Positions 35,117 through 44,036 of a stretch of DNA of 64,000 nucleotides are shown here, one piece after another. The stretch comes from CAWKMN01 sp963850765. Its GTDB lineage: Bacteria; Chloroflexota; Anaerolineae; Aggregatilineales; Aggregatilineaceae. The stretch lies in the NCBI GenBank assembly GCA_963850765.1, contig CAWKMN010000010.1, positions 409,179 through 473,178 on the forward strand. The letters are read 5' to 3'. The notes beneath the pieces are model-generated. The model made no database searches. It was not told the DNA's origin and worked only from the letters and a program-made list of their open reading frames with translations. The translations under genes were made by a program, and so were the position numbers. Every line of letters starts with the position of its first letter. The first letter of the stretch is position 1.

Positions 35117-36702
35117 GACAGTCGCTTTCAATGAAATAGTTTCCCATGCAGTATAACAAGAATTGTCGCTTGACGCCTATTCGGGCCTCATGCTCGGTTA
35201 ATTCGTACCCGGCCTCACCCCCTAATGCATAACCGGCGCAGATGGTTGACATCGTAGGGGCGTATTGATAGCACTACAAAAATCAAATACGTAGATAAAA
35301 TATTGTCACGGGTGCACCAAGAGGTGATGGCTGCCGACGCGAAGCCAGGTATCAACTATGCCCTACAAGCGCATCAATCACGCCAACGATGAGCCCGGCG
35401 GGTCGCTTTACGCCAAGATAGCGCGGAGGGGGGAAATCTCACCGGGTGGATGGGTGTGTGGTAGGGTGTTGGTTGTTGTGGGTTAGAGGTTGTTTGGTTG
35501 TATAGGGTGAGTAGATATTGGTGTAGGGGTTTGACGCGTTTGATAGGCCAGCCACAATACGCGCCTAGGCAAAAGGTAGATCACGCGACAAGCGATAGAG
35601 CGCGGCGGGTCGCTTTGGGCGGGTTTAACTACAGCCGCAGCACTAGAAAGCGCGATGAGTCAGCGATAGGTGTATAGGTGAGTTTTGTTGGGTTGTTAAG
35701 TGTGAGGGTAGTGAGGTTAGTGTAGTTACTGTATGGCTTGCTCACGCGGCGGGGGATCGGGTTATGACTTCCACGACCTACACGCCGCCTCGGGTGGGTC
35801 CCCTGCCCCCTCCGGGGAGCCGAAGCGCAGCGTGACAGGGCTTAGATAGTGTGTCAGGGTTCAAGGTGTGGCGGCGCGTGAGGGCAGCGTGTACGCTGGA
35901 ATAGGTAGGTTAGTATGCCTCAAACACTCTTGGTTATGTGGGTGAACGAGCGTCGCGGCTGGCGCGCCATGAATGTAGTCGTTTGCTCCTGTAAATAATC
36001 CATAAATTTGTAGATATGGGTTTCTTGGTTGGTCACGCTGACTATTTGGGTATATGGTGTAGCCGCTTCCAGAGAGGGGAGAAAACCACACTTTTGAAGT
36101 GTTCTTTGACATCGTGGCCGCGTACATGGGGCAGAGAGTGCTGACTGACCCTGCGGCGCGCCCCATACGAATTGGTGCCGCAACGCAAGGGTTGCCCCTG
36201 TGTATTTCCAGTAGCGTCGTATGTGTAACAAACCGTTTATGTGAGTGTTTTTTAACGGTCATATGCAGCTGGGGTGAGGAAGATGTTTGAGGTCAAAACT
36301 AGTCGAGTCTTGCACCAACAACACCACCACGCCACCCCTCTCTCGTAGCCGTGCCACACACGCCTCCCGCTGCCCGTAACCAACTGTTGGTGTTGCACAC
36401 GCTCATTATTAAAAAAAACGTTAGGCGGGTTTGTTTTAATGCCAGCCTCTACACGCCCCGTAATACTCTGTTCCGGCGCCGTGCTCAAAAACTAGAACAG
36501 CCGTCTCAAATGCCCCTGCAGCCGCGCAAGCCAGGGAGGGGGAAAAATCGTCACCGGGGCGCCCCTCTCCCCCCTTTCCGCGCGTGGAGAGGGGTGCCGA
36601 CCAAAGGTCGGACGGGGGTGAGGTAAAGCTGACGGCTGGCCCCTGCCCGCCCGCGCGTGGTACACTCGCCGCAGGCGCGGGTACTGGAAGCGAAGAGATA
36701 GT
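35117..36702. other. 1.6-kb non-coding tract with extreme strand asymmetry
   Basis: No credible gene: frames at 35,861-36,488 have no ribosome sites, no family resemblance and overlap each other. Bases 35,444-35,534 contain no C at all on the plus strand (91 bases of G/T/A), and 35,665-35,728 again no C (64 bases). Conversely 36,310-36,390 is C/A-rich and poor in G. Decayed repeat pieces appear: CGGCGGGTCGCTTTACGCC near 35,397, GGCGGGTCGCTTTGGGCGGG near 35,602, a family C half site near 35,258, and a worn family A element at 36,535-36,625. The tract looks like an accumulation of eroded repeats. Confidence 0.6.
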
Positions 36703-37491
36703 ATGACCGATATTCCCCCCTTACGACGCGGTGCGGAGCCGTTCTTGCTGGACGGCGGGCCGGTGGGCTGTGTGTGTACGCACGGCTTCACGGCGTCACC
36801 GGAAGAGATACGCTGGCTGGCGGAGTATCTCAACGTGCGCGGGCTGACGATCTTCGCGCCGCGCCTGTCCGGTCACGGCACCACCCCGGCGCGGATGAGC
36901 ATGCAGCCCTGGCAGGATTGGTACGACGATGTGCGGGATGGCGTCGCCCTGCTGCGGGCGCGCTGCCAGCAGGTATGGGCGGTCGGGCTGTCGATGGGCG
37001 GCCTGCTGAGCCTGCGGATCGCGGCGGCAGGGTTGGTCGATGGGGCGGTCGTGATGGCCGCGCCGATCACGCTCAATAACCGGCTGATGCCCTACAGCCG
37101 TTGGGTCCGGCACGTCTGGCGCTACCGGCGCGCCAACCCCGGCGATCTCGATGCGCGCGTGCGCGCGGTTCAGCGGGCGATGGGCCGTGACGATTACGGG
37201 CGCGTCGCGTATGACGACCAGACATCGATCGCATCCGTGGCGCAGCTTCACGCGCTGATGGTCGAGGTGCGCCGCTGCCTGCCCGCCGTGACAATCCCCC
37301 TGCTGCTCATGTATTCCAAAAACGACCGGACGGTGCCGTTCGACAACCTGCGGCAGATCGCGGAAGGCGTGCGCAGCGCGGATCTGGTTCAGCAGGTGCT
37401 TGAACGCAGCGATCACGTGCTGACACAGGACATCGAGCGCGACACGGTCTTTGAAATGGTCTGGGATTTTATCCAGGCGCGCCAGCCGTGA
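36703..37491 (+). CDS. Alpha/beta hydrolase, carboxylesterase/monoacylglycerol lipase type
   Basis: 262 residues, soluble. The catalytic triad can be read: nucleophile Ser in GLSMGG (near 106), Asp in LLMYSKNDRTVPFD (near 208), His in LERSDHVLTQD (near 238). The oxyanion segment is VCTHGFTASPEE near 24. This is the Est30/carboxylesterase class acting on short or medium acyl esters. Substrate not known. The ABC ATPase gene follows 72 bases later. Confidence 0.9.
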   Translation: MTDIPPLRRGAEPFLLDGGPVGCVCTHGFTASPEEIRWLAEYLNVRGLTIFAPRLSGHGTTPARMSMQPWQDWYDDVRDGVALLRARCQQVWAVGLSMGGLLSLRIAAAGLVDGAVVMAAPITLNNRLMPYSRWVRHVWRYRRANPGDLDARVRAVQRAMGRDDYGRVAYDDQTSIASVAQLHALMVEVRRCLPAVTIPLLLMYSKNDRTVPFDNLRQIAEGVRSADLVQQVLERSDHVLTQDIERDTVFEMVWDFIQARQP

Positions 37492-37563
37492 AATCTTGTT
37501 GCGAACGGCCGCTGCTCTGAGTAAAATCTGGCGTCACTTTGAGGACATGATGGGGGTAATATC

Positions 37564-38607
37564 GTGACAGCTCTGCTCGATGTCAGGGATCTGGTTACGC
37601 GTTTTCACACCGACGAAGGAATCGTCCACGCCGTAAACGGCATATCATATCAACTCGACGAAGGCGAAACCCTGGGGTTGGTGGGCGAAAGCGGCTGCGG
37701 CAAGAGCGTCCACGCCCTGTCGATCACGGGCCTGCTGCCCCAACCACCGGCGCGCGTCTCCGGCGAAGCGATCTTTCGAGGGCGCGATCTGCTGAGGCTG
37801 CCCGAACGGAAGCTGCGGCTGGTCCGCGGCCCGGAAATCGGTATGGTCTTTCAGGACCCGATGACCTCGCTTAATCCCACGCTGACGATCGGCTACCAGA
37901 TCACCGAGTCGCTGGAGCTTCACCTGGGGATGCCTCGCTATCTGGCGCGGCTGCGCGCCATCGAACTGCTGACTCTCGTCGGCATCCCCGAACCGGAGCG
38001 GCGATTAGGCGATTACCCGCACAGCCTGTCGGGTGGGATGCGCCAGCGCGCCCTGATCGCGATTGCGCTGTCGTGCAACCCGCAGCTTTTGATCGCGGAT
38101 GAGCCCACCACCGCGCTCGACGTAACCATCCAGGCGCAGATTCTCGATCTGGTGCGCCGCCTGCGGACCATCTTCGGCATGGCGATGATCTGGATTTCGC
38201 ACGATCTCGGCGTGGTGGCCGGGCTGGCCGATACGGTGCAGGTGATGTATGCCGGCTACGTGGTCGAGCGCGGCCCGGCCAAAGACGTCTACAACGACTC
38301 GCGCCACCCTTACACCATCGGCCTGCTCGATTCGCTGCCCCGCCTGGACCGTAAGACCCACGAGTTAGCGTCGATTGAAGGCGTTCCGCCGGATCTGCGC
38401 ACGCTGCCGGCCGGCTGCCCGTTTGGGCCGCGCTGCGCCTACAGCGCGCCGGACTGCCTGCACGAGAATCCCCCGCTGCAAACCGTTCCCAACAGCACCC
38501 CCGATCACATCGCGGCATGCTGGTTCGATTTTCGCGCCGTGCGCCACACGGATTCTACGCGGGTGGCCCAGGCAGATACTCATCTCCAACCCGATTTCAT
38601 GGATTAA
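37564..38607 (+). CDS. Oligopeptide/dipeptide ABC transporter ATP-binding protein (DppD/OppD-like)
   Basis: 347 residues from a GTG start. Walker A GESGCGKSVH (near 40-49), Q-loop VFQDPMTSLNPTLTIGYQ, signature LSGGMRQR (near 158), Walker B LLIADEPTTALDVT and H-loop WISHDLG. The C-terminal oligopeptide domain has the cysteine pattern GCPFGPRCAYSAPDC, as in DppD-type subunits. It powers peptide or nickel import together with permeases and a second ATPase, none of which is nearby. The MFS gene starts two bases after its stop, so they are cotranscribed. Confidence 0.93.
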   Translation: MTALLDVRDLVTRFHTDEGIVHAVNGISYQLDEGETLGLVGESGCGKSVHALSITGLLPQPPARVSGEAIFRGRDLLRLPERKLRLVRGPEIGMVFQDPMTSLNPTLTIGYQITESLELHLGMPRYLARLRAIELLTLVGIPEPERRLGDYPHSLSGGMRQRALIAIALSCNPQLLIADEPTTALDVTIQAQILDLVRRLRTIFGMAMIWISHDLGVVAGLADTVQVMYAGYVVERGPAKDVYNDSRHPYTIGLLDSLPRLDRKTHELASIEGVPPDLRTLPAGCPFGPRCAYSAPDCLHENPPLQTVPNSTPDHIAACWFDFRAVRHTDSTRVAQADTHLQPDFMD

Positions 38608-38609
38608 CG

Positions 38610-39821
38610 ATGCTCAAACTCTGGCACGCTGTAGGGCATGATACACGCTGGGTCATGCGATCCTATCTCCTGTGGGGCATTGGCGAGGGGCTGTGGATGT
38701 TCATCCAACCCCTGTATGTCAAGTCGCTCGGCGCAACACCCGAACAAACCGGGCTGGTGATCGGCATGTGGGGATTAGCCCGCCTGCTGGTGATTTTCCC
38801 GGCGGGTATTCTGGCCGATCGCTGGGGGCCGCGCCGGCTGCTGATGCCCGGCTGGTATCTGGGTCTGGCCGGGGTGCTGATGATGGCGCTGGCTCCCGAT
38901 TGGCGCTGGGCCGCGCCGGCGTTCTTCGTCTACGGTATCTCCGCTATTGCTATCCCGGTCACGAACCTGTATATCACCCATGCCATCGACCACGACCCCA
39001 CCCGCCGCCCCGATCTGCCGATCCAGACGTCGCTCACCCTGATGTGGGCCGCCTACTCGCTGGGTCTGGTGATCACGCCCGCCATCGGTGGCTGGATCGG
39101 GGATCACGTCGGGCTGCGGACGGTGTTTCTGCTCAGCGCGCTGTGGTTCGTGCTCAGCACCTTCGCCATTTCGCGCACCCACATGTATCCCACACCGAAG
39201 CGCCCGAAGCATGGGTATAACTACCGGGGGCTGCTCACTCAGCGCCGCGTAATGGCTGCGTTGGGTGTGCTGATGGTCGGCTTCGCCGCCGTGCTGACCG
39301 GGCAAACGCTGTCCTCGCAGTTTCTCGAAGAGGTACGCCATTTTTCGCCCACCACTATCGGCGTCTTCGGATCGGTGAGCGCACTCGGAACGGCGGTGTC
39401 GAGCATCCTGTTGGGGCGGCTGACGGCGTGGCGCGGCTTTTTCTGCGGGCTGGCTATGGTGATGACCGCCTTTGGGCTGCTGCTGCTCAGCGGCGCGCCG
39501 GGCGTCGTGGTGATCGGCATGTTCCTGCTCGGCGCACACTACACGACGCGCCCCCTGGCGAACAGCGTGATCAGCGCCTATGTCTCCGAACACCAGCGCG
39601 GTATGGCGTATGGGCTGGTCGATACACTGGCCGGGCTGGCGACCGTGATCGGGACCAACGCGGCCGGCTCGCTCTACGATTACAATCCGCAAGGGCCGTT
39701 CATAACTGCTATGATCGGAATTATCGTGGTCGCGGCGCTCGGCGTGTGGCTGATCGCGCCCGGCCACCGCAACGCCCATGTCCCGGCTGCGTATTCAGCA
39801 GTAGAACCAACGGGTGACTGA
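38610..39821 (+). CDS. MFS transporter
   Basis: 403 residues, 12 predicted helices. The loop 2-3 motif GILADRWGPRRLLM is the major facilitator signature, and the second half repeats a degenerate form at GRLTAWRGFFCG. Start at ATG 38,610, just after the ABC ATPase stop; a longer upstream frame overlaps that gene and is rejected. The coupling to an ABC ATPase suggests a shared role in drug or small-molecule transport, but the substrate cannot be told. Confidence 0.9.
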   Translation: MLKLWHAVGHDTRWVMRSYLLWGIGEGLWMFIQPLYVKSLGATPEQTGLVIGMWGLARLLVIFPAGILADRWGPRRLLMPGWYLGLAGVLMMALAPDWRWAAPAFFVYGISAIAIPVTNLYITHAIDHDPTRRPDLPIQTSLTLMWAAYSLGLVITPAIGGWIGDHVGLRTVFLLSALWFVLSTFAISRTHMYPTPKRPKHGYNYRGLLTQRRVMAALGVLMVGFAAVLTGQTLSSQFLEEVRHFSPTTIGVFGSVSALGTAVSSILLGRLTAWRGFFCGLAMVMTAFGLLLLSGAPGVVVIGMFLLGAHYTTRPLANSVISAYVSEHQRGMAYGLVDTLAGLATVIGTNAAGSLYDYNPQGPFITAMIGIIVVAALGVWLIAPGHRNAHVPAAYSAVEPTGD

Positions 39822-39871
39822 TGGCGTTGGCCCAATCGATATTACAGGGCCTGTGGCGAGGGCAACAAACA

Positions 39872-39972
39872 GGCCTCACCCCCTCAATCCCCCTCTCCAG
39901 CCAAGCTAGAGAGGGGGAAGTACGGCGCTTTCTCCCCTCTCCACGGCGTGGAGAGGGGCCGGGGGTGAGGCC
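39872..39972. repeat. Palindromic repeat (family A)
   Basis: GGCCTCACCCCCTCAATCCC ... GGGGGTGAGGCC, about 101 bp, differing from the 2,475 copy mainly in the central segment. The internal AGCCAAGCTAGAGAGGGGGA piece is identical in both. Confidence 0.92.
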
Positions 39973-40020
39973 ATAACATCCCCCCGTCGCCCGCAGCCCG
40001 GATAGTGAAAGTGAACGGAT

Positions 40021-40407
40021 ATGACCAAACGAAAGAACCAGGCCCCGCGCGATCCGGATCTGCTCGCGCGTTTTGTCGATAACGTGGTGCTGAGTTTGCG
40101 GCTGCTGACCGACAGCCGCGTCGGCATGTTTGTCAAGTTGATCCCGGCGGCATTGCTGCTCTACATCCTGTCGCCGATCGACATAATCCCCGATTTCCTT
40201 CTGCCCTTTGGTGTGGTGGACGATCTGACGGCACTGCTGGTCGGCTTGCAGCTTTTTATTCGCAGCGCCCCGCAGGATGTCGTTGCGGAATATCGCCGGC
40301 GGCAGCGCCGCGATCCCGCCATCGAAGACGAGATCGAGATGCGGCGCAGGGAGCGGCACCACATCATCGAGGGGCAGTATACCGTCCGCGAGGATGACGA
40401 GGGCTGA
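40021..40407 (+). CDS. DUF1232 (YkvA-like) membrane protein
   Basis: 128 residues. A hydrophobic segment ALLLYILSPIDIIPDFLLPF (near 40-60) contains the family hallmark Y-x-L-x-P-x-D-x-I-P-D. An amphipathic N-terminus and a basic, charged tail follow. Family function is unknown, though some members relate to membrane or secretion functions. The stop lies 11 bases before the phosphatase gene start, so these share an operon. Confidence 0.88.
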   Translation: MTKRKNQAPRDPDLLARFVDNVVLSLRLLTDSRVGMFVKLIPAALLLYILSPIDIIPDFLLPFGVVDDLTALLVGLQLFIRSAPQDVVAEYRRRQRRDPAIEDEIEMRRRERHHIIEGQYTVREDDEG

Positions 40408-40417
40408 TGGCTGGCTG

Positions 40418-41008
40418 ATGGCCTATCTGTACCTGATCCGGCACCCGGCCACGCGGCCCGATCCGTCGATCCCGGCGTCGCAGTGGTGGCTGAGCGAGGC
40501 AGGGCGCGAGGAGGTGCACGTGCTGCTTGACGTGCCGATCTGGCAGCACATCTCGACGGTATATACCAGCACACAGCCGAAGACCACTGTTGTGGGTGAA
40601 CTGGTCAACCTGACGTATCAGATTCCGTTTATGGCATTGGATGCTTTGGACGAGGCCCGGCGGGATGACTGGCTGGACGCGGAAGCGTTCGAGGCGGCGC
40701 AGCGGGCCTTTTTCGCCCACCCCCGGATCGCGCCGGTACGCGGCTGGGAATCGGCAAGCTCGGCGGCGCTGCGTTTTATCGCGGCGCTGGATCACCTGTT
40801 GATGGTTCACAAGCCCGGTGACTCGCTGGCGCTGGTGTCGCACGCCACAATCCTGACGCTCTATGCCGCGCATCTGCGCGAAGTCGCGCCTACCATGGAG
40901 CAGTGGCGCAAAATCGGCTTTGCGGCGATCATGGCCGTCGAGCGCGCCGCGCTGCGCCCGGTGACACCCTTCCTCACCGCACCCTATGATCACCTGCCTG
41001 TTCCTTGA
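40418..41008 (+). CDS. Histidine phosphatase family protein
   Basis: 196 residues. The catalytic RHPAT motif occurs at the N-terminus (YLIRHPATRPDPS, where RHG is usual) and the second catalytic His is in LVSHATILTLY near residue 147. Glu in the acid position is probably in GWESASSAALRF. The family removes phosphates from small molecules or proteins. The start at ATG 40,418 puts the conserved strand right at the N-terminus. It lies between DUF1232 and YfcE-like genes in a tight plus-strand run. Confidence 0.85.
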   Translation: MAYLYLIRHPATRPDPSIPASQWWLSEAGREEVHVLLDVPIWQHISTVYTSTQPKTTVVGELVNLTYQIPFMALDALDEARRDDWLDAEAFEAAQRAFFAHPRIAPVRGWESASSAALRFIAALDHLLMVHKPGDSLALVSHATILTLYAAHLREVAPTMEQWRKIGFAAIMAVERAALRPVTPFLTAPYDHLPVP

Positions 41009-41025
41009 TTTGAAAGAGTTCCCGC

Positions 41026-41532
41026 GTGAAAATCGCCATCCTGTCGGATACGCATAACGCCGAACGGAATACCCAGGCCGCGCTGGCGATCCTGCGCGAG
41101 CGGGGAATTGACCGGGTGATCCACTGCGGTGACATCACCACGCCGGAGATCGTCCACTTATTCGCCGGGTTCGAGGTGGCGTTTGTGTTCGGCAATATGG
41201 ACAGCAGCCGAACCGATCTGATCGACGCGGCCCGGCGGATCGGGGTTCCGCCGCCGAAGCTGGTTCAGGAGGTCGAGATCGCGGGGAAAACGATCGCCGC
41301 CTGTCACGGCAGCGATCACAGCGTGCTCTACCGGCTGATGATGGGCGGCAAATATCCGTATGTGTGTCACGGGCACACGCACGAGCGCCGCAACGAGTTT
41401 CGCAGCGCCTACAGCGTCCGCCTGATCTGTCCCGGCGCGCTGGGTGGCAGCCAGCCGCAGACGCGCTCGTTCTGCATTCTGGACGTGATCGCGGACGCGG
41501 TGGAGTTTGTCGAGCTGCCGGCGTTGTTTTGA
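41026..41532 (+). CDS. YfcE/MJ0936-type metallophosphoesterase
   Basis: 168 residues, the usual length for this family. Two-metal site: LSDTHNAE (near 6-13), HCGDITT (near 33), GNMDSS (near 58), CHGSD (near 89) and HGHTHERRN (near 109). Probably a phosphodiesterase acting on small cyclic or linear substrates. GTG start, 17 bases after the preceding stop. The gene ends 5 bases before the repeat region starts. Confidence 0.92.
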   Translation: MKIAILSDTHNAERNTQAALAILRERGIDRVIHCGDITTPEIVHLFAGFEVAFVFGNMDSSRTDLIDAARRIGVPPPKLVQEVEIAGKTIAACHGSDHSVLYRLMMGGKYPYVCHGHTHERRNEFRSAYSVRLICPGALGGSQPQTRSFCILDVIADAVEFVELPALF

Positions 41533-41537
41533 GAAGT

Positions 41538-41800
41538 GGTTTTGAGTCGTGAGTTTTGAGTTTTGAGTTGGCCTCACCCCTAAATCCCCTCTCCATGTGA
41601 TGGAGAGGGACTTGAGCCGCTCCCCTTTCTCCGCGTGCGGGGAAAGGGGCCGGGGGATAGGGGTAAAAAATGCATAACACGCTCTAGAAAGGATCAGAAG
41701 CGAAGTTCCAAAGGGCGAACCTCAGCGGTCCGCCCCTGAACAACCCTTGAGTGAGCGAAGCAGAGTCTTAACTCAAGACTCAGAACTCAAAACTCAGAAC
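41538..41800. repeat. Composite repeat: family A/A2 core inside TTTTGAGTT inverted flanks
   Basis: Core at 41,570-41,666 has a family A left end (GGCCTCACCCCTAAATCCCC) and a family A2 right end (GGGGGATAGGGGTAA), so it is a hybrid. The left flank GAGTCGTGAGTTTTGAGTTT (41,544-) is mirrored by ACTCAGAACTCAAAACTCAG (about 41,779-41,798). The element separates two convergent transcription units. Confidence 0.85.
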
Positions 41801-41804
41801 CAAT

Positions 41805-42401
41805 CTACTGCCCCGACAGCACTGTCTCAATGGGCACGCCGTTGATCAGCACGGAGACGCCGCTCACGCCGGGGAACTGCCGCGCGGTGTATTCGATCTG
41901 TCCCTGGAACACCGGGTTATCGCACACCCCGCCGAGCAGATACGTGCCCGCAAGGTCGATCGTTGCGTGGCCGATGCCATCGACCTGGACCGTGTTCACG
42001 GCCAGATTCGACTGGTACAGCGCGTTGTACAGCCCGGACTCACCATAGAACTGGTCTTTGATCGAGAACAGGTCGGTCAGCGCGGCCGTGATCTGCTGAT
42101 CGACGGTCCCTGGCAGAACCGGCGTGCGCACGACCGGCACGAGGTAGCTTTCACAGCCAATCGGCCCGATCGGTCCGGTGCCGCCTTCCTGCGCGACAAG
42201 GTAAACCACCTGATCGCCCCCGGCAGTGATTGGGGTTTGCTGTACGGGCAGTGTGGCGGACGTGGGGGGTGCGGCGGGCGTTGTATTGCTCTTATCCCCG
42301 CCCGTGCTCAGCGAGCAGCCCGTCATCACCATGATTAGCAGCACGAACACACCCATCACGGCCAGCCTGTTGCCCTGCCCGAACCAACCTTTTTTATCCA
42401 T
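41805..42401 (-). CDS. GerMN-domain lipoprotein
   Basis: 198 residues from the ATG at 42,401. Signal with lipobox MVMTGC; the lipidated Cys is residue 29. A Thr/Pro/Ala-rich linker leads to a GerMN domain (about 60-198: VYLVAQEGG, TVDQQITAALTDLFSIKD, AVNTVQVDGIGHATIDLAG, GQIEYTARQFPGVSGVSVLINGVPI-type motifs). In other bacteria such domains occur in germination and cell-envelope lipoproteins. No sporulation genes are near. It overlaps the end of the acetyltransferase gene by 8 bases and is last in the minus-strand run. Confidence 0.85.
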   Translation of the reverse strand: MDKKGWFGQGNRLAVMGVFVLLIMVMTGCSLSTGGDKSNTTPAAPPTSATLPVQQTPITAGGDQVVYLVAQEGGTGPIGPIGCESYLVPVVRTPVLPGTVDQQITAALTDLFSIKDQFYGESGLYNALYQSNLAVNTVQVDGIGHATIDLAGTYLLGGVCDNPVFQGQIEYTARQFPGVSGVSVLINGVPIETVLSGQ

Positions 42402-42897
42402 GACTATCCTTATCTTCGAGATCGATCCGTTTTTCCATGACCAATCCCGTCTCACCATCACGATAATAGCCCCAGCGGTGTTCGATCACGTGGTAGCCGG
42501 TGCGCTCATACAGCCGGATCGCGGGCAGATTGCCCTCGCGTACCGTCAGCCGCATAAAGGGCCGCTTCAGACGATTTTCGCAAATGGCGAGCAAATACGC
42601 ACCCAGGCCGCGCCGCTGGTGAGCCGGATTCACGCCAAGCGTGATGATCCAGCCGCGCTCTCGTGACAGCCCACGCGAGCAGGAGACAAAGCCGGCCAGC
42701 GATCCATCCGGTGCGGTGATTTTCAGGTTGAACAGGCCGGGCAGCAGAAACAGCAGGCCAAGATCAAGGTAGGGATAGGCATCACGGGGGAAGATGATCG
42801 TTTCCAGGCGATGCAGCGCGCGCAGATCCAGCAGGGTGGCGCGGCGCAGTCGGTAGCCCTGCGCCAGCGGCGCCGGTTGAAGCGTGTCCAAACCCAC
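42394..42897 (-). CDS. GNAT family N-acetyltransferase (RimI-like)
   Basis: 167 residues. Acetyl-CoA site: ITLGVNPAHQRRGLGAYLLA with the R/Q-x-x-G-x-G/A loop, and the later LTVREGNLPAIRLYERTGYHVIEHRWGYYRDG, which is the C-terminal pattern of RimI-type alpha-N-acetyltransferases (shown here by EGN, YERTGY and YYRDGE). Possible substrates are ribosomal or other proteins. Translationally coupled to the lipoprotein gene through an 8-base overlap and 3 bases after the coiled-coil gene. Confidence 0.88.
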   Translation of the reverse strand: MGLDTLQPAPLAQGYRLRRATLLDLRALHRLETIIFPRDAYPYLDLGLLFLLPGLFNLKITAPDGSLAGFVSCSRGLSRERGWIITLGVNPAHQRRGLGAYLLAICENRLKRPFMRLTVREGNLPAIRLYERTGYHVIEHRWGYYRDGETGLVMEKRIDLEDKDSHG

Positions 42898-42900
42898 CCC

Positions 42901-43725
42901 CTACCGCCCCGAAGCGTAACCCTGGACCTGCTGGACCTCATCAATGGCGGAGATGGTATCTTGCAGCGACATCACCTCGTCGCGGATGTCGTCCTGAAGG
43001 CGCTGAGCGCGGGCGCTGCCCACGTCTTTGGCGTCGATCAACTGCATCTGCGCGTAGACCGTGCCGAGCGCTGCCAGCGTTTGATCAAGCTGCAGATCGG
43101 CGCGCTTGATGTTGTTTTCGAGCGTGCGCAGGTTGGCCAACTGGGCCTCTTTGGTCTGGATCGCCTCTTCCAGTTCCACGCGGACGGCGGCCTCTTCTTC
43201 GTGTTCCAGGCGGCGGCGCAGCGTTTTGAGATCCTGCGGCACCATGCGCCGGTCGCGGTTGATGACCTCGTTCTCCTCAAAGCCATCCAGACGGCGCGCG
43301 AGCGTGTAGATCTGCTCGATCCAGGCATCGATCTCACTGGCGGTCGCTGCGAGGTGGCGGCGCATGGCCCCGCTTTGTTTGGCAGCCGCGCCGTTGATCA
43401 GCCGGCGATATTCCAGCGCGCGTTTGAGGCGTTCGCGTGCCAGCGGGTTCCTGATGTCGTCCGGGTTATACTGGCCGGTGAGCATGGCGTCCACCGCCTG
43501 CTGCGCTGCTTTCGGATCGGTGACAGTGACGCCCAGATACAGCGCCTCGGCCACCACCCCGAAGATCAGCCAGTAGCCGGCCTGCCACCAGTCAAACGGC
43601 ATATAGCCCAGGCCGAACAACACCAGCGACAGCGCGATAATCACGGCGCTCTCAACGCTAAAAAATGCGCGGCTCAGGATGGCCTGCCAGGCCCGCGTGC
43701 GCATCTCGGTTTTGGTTTTTGACAT
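42901..43725 (-). CDS. Membrane-anchored coiled-coil protein
   Basis: 274 residues. Two transmembrane helices (about 20-38 and 48-68: SAVIIALSLVLFGLGYMPF, GYWLIFGVVAEALYLGV) are followed by about 190 residues of charged heptad coiled coil (LKTLRRRLEHEEEAAVRVEL, TKEAQLANLRTLENNIKRAD). No enzyme motif. It lies between PspA and the acetyltransferase in the same orientation, suggesting a membrane partner for PspA, but this is inference from position and coiled-coil character. Confidence 0.75.
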   Translation of the reverse strand: MSKTKTEMRTRAWQAILSRAFFSVESAVIIALSLVLFGLGYMPFDWWQAGYWLIFGVVAEALYLGVTVTDPKAAQQAVDAMLTGQYNPDDIRNPLARERLKRALEYRRLINGAAAKQSGAMRRHLAATASEIDAWIEQIYTLARRLDGFEENEVINRDRRMVPQDLKTLRRRLEHEEEAAVRVELEEAIQTKEAQLANLRTLENNIKRADLQLDQTLAALGTVYAQMQLIDAKDVGSARAQRLQDDIRDEVMSLQDTISAIDEVQQVQGYASGR

Positions 43726-44036
43726 GCTGCTGAAATCCTCATTGTGCCGGTAATTGTTTCACCACAGAGAGCACAGGAGTAATCAGTGATCAGTTTTCAG
43801 TCAGGCCTCACCCCCGACCCCCTCTCCGGCCAAGCCAGAGAGGGGGAGAGCAGACTGTTTAGGAGCGGGTCTGTTAAACCGCCGGCAAGTCCCCTCTCAA
43901 CTCGGTTGGAGAGGGGGATTTAGGGGGTGAGGCCTAATCTGGCAAAATTACCGATTGAAGCGAGAGTCGCTCCACAAGAAACTAACCACCAACACCATTC
44001 CTGCTGTGGCAATCTGTTTTCGCGCGATGATGTCGC
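43726..44036. repeat. Gap holding a family A repeat with a nested family B-like piece
   Basis: 311-bp gap without a gene. GGCCTCACCCCCGACCCCCT starts the element at 43,804 and GGGGGTGAGGCC ends it at 43,933. A worn family B copy (GAGCGGGTCTGTTAAACCGC) sits inside at about 43,862-43,884, the same nesting seen at 32,533-32,657. Confidence 0.85.

Noticed and set aside
35861..36488. Several short frames in the asymmetric non-coding tract
   Set aside because: Overlapping frames on both strands, biased composition, no ribosome sites and no recognisable domains.
2442..43933. CRISPR array
   Set aside because: The repeated units are about 100-bp palindromes scattered over 40 kb singly between genes, without regular spacers, and no cas genes are present.
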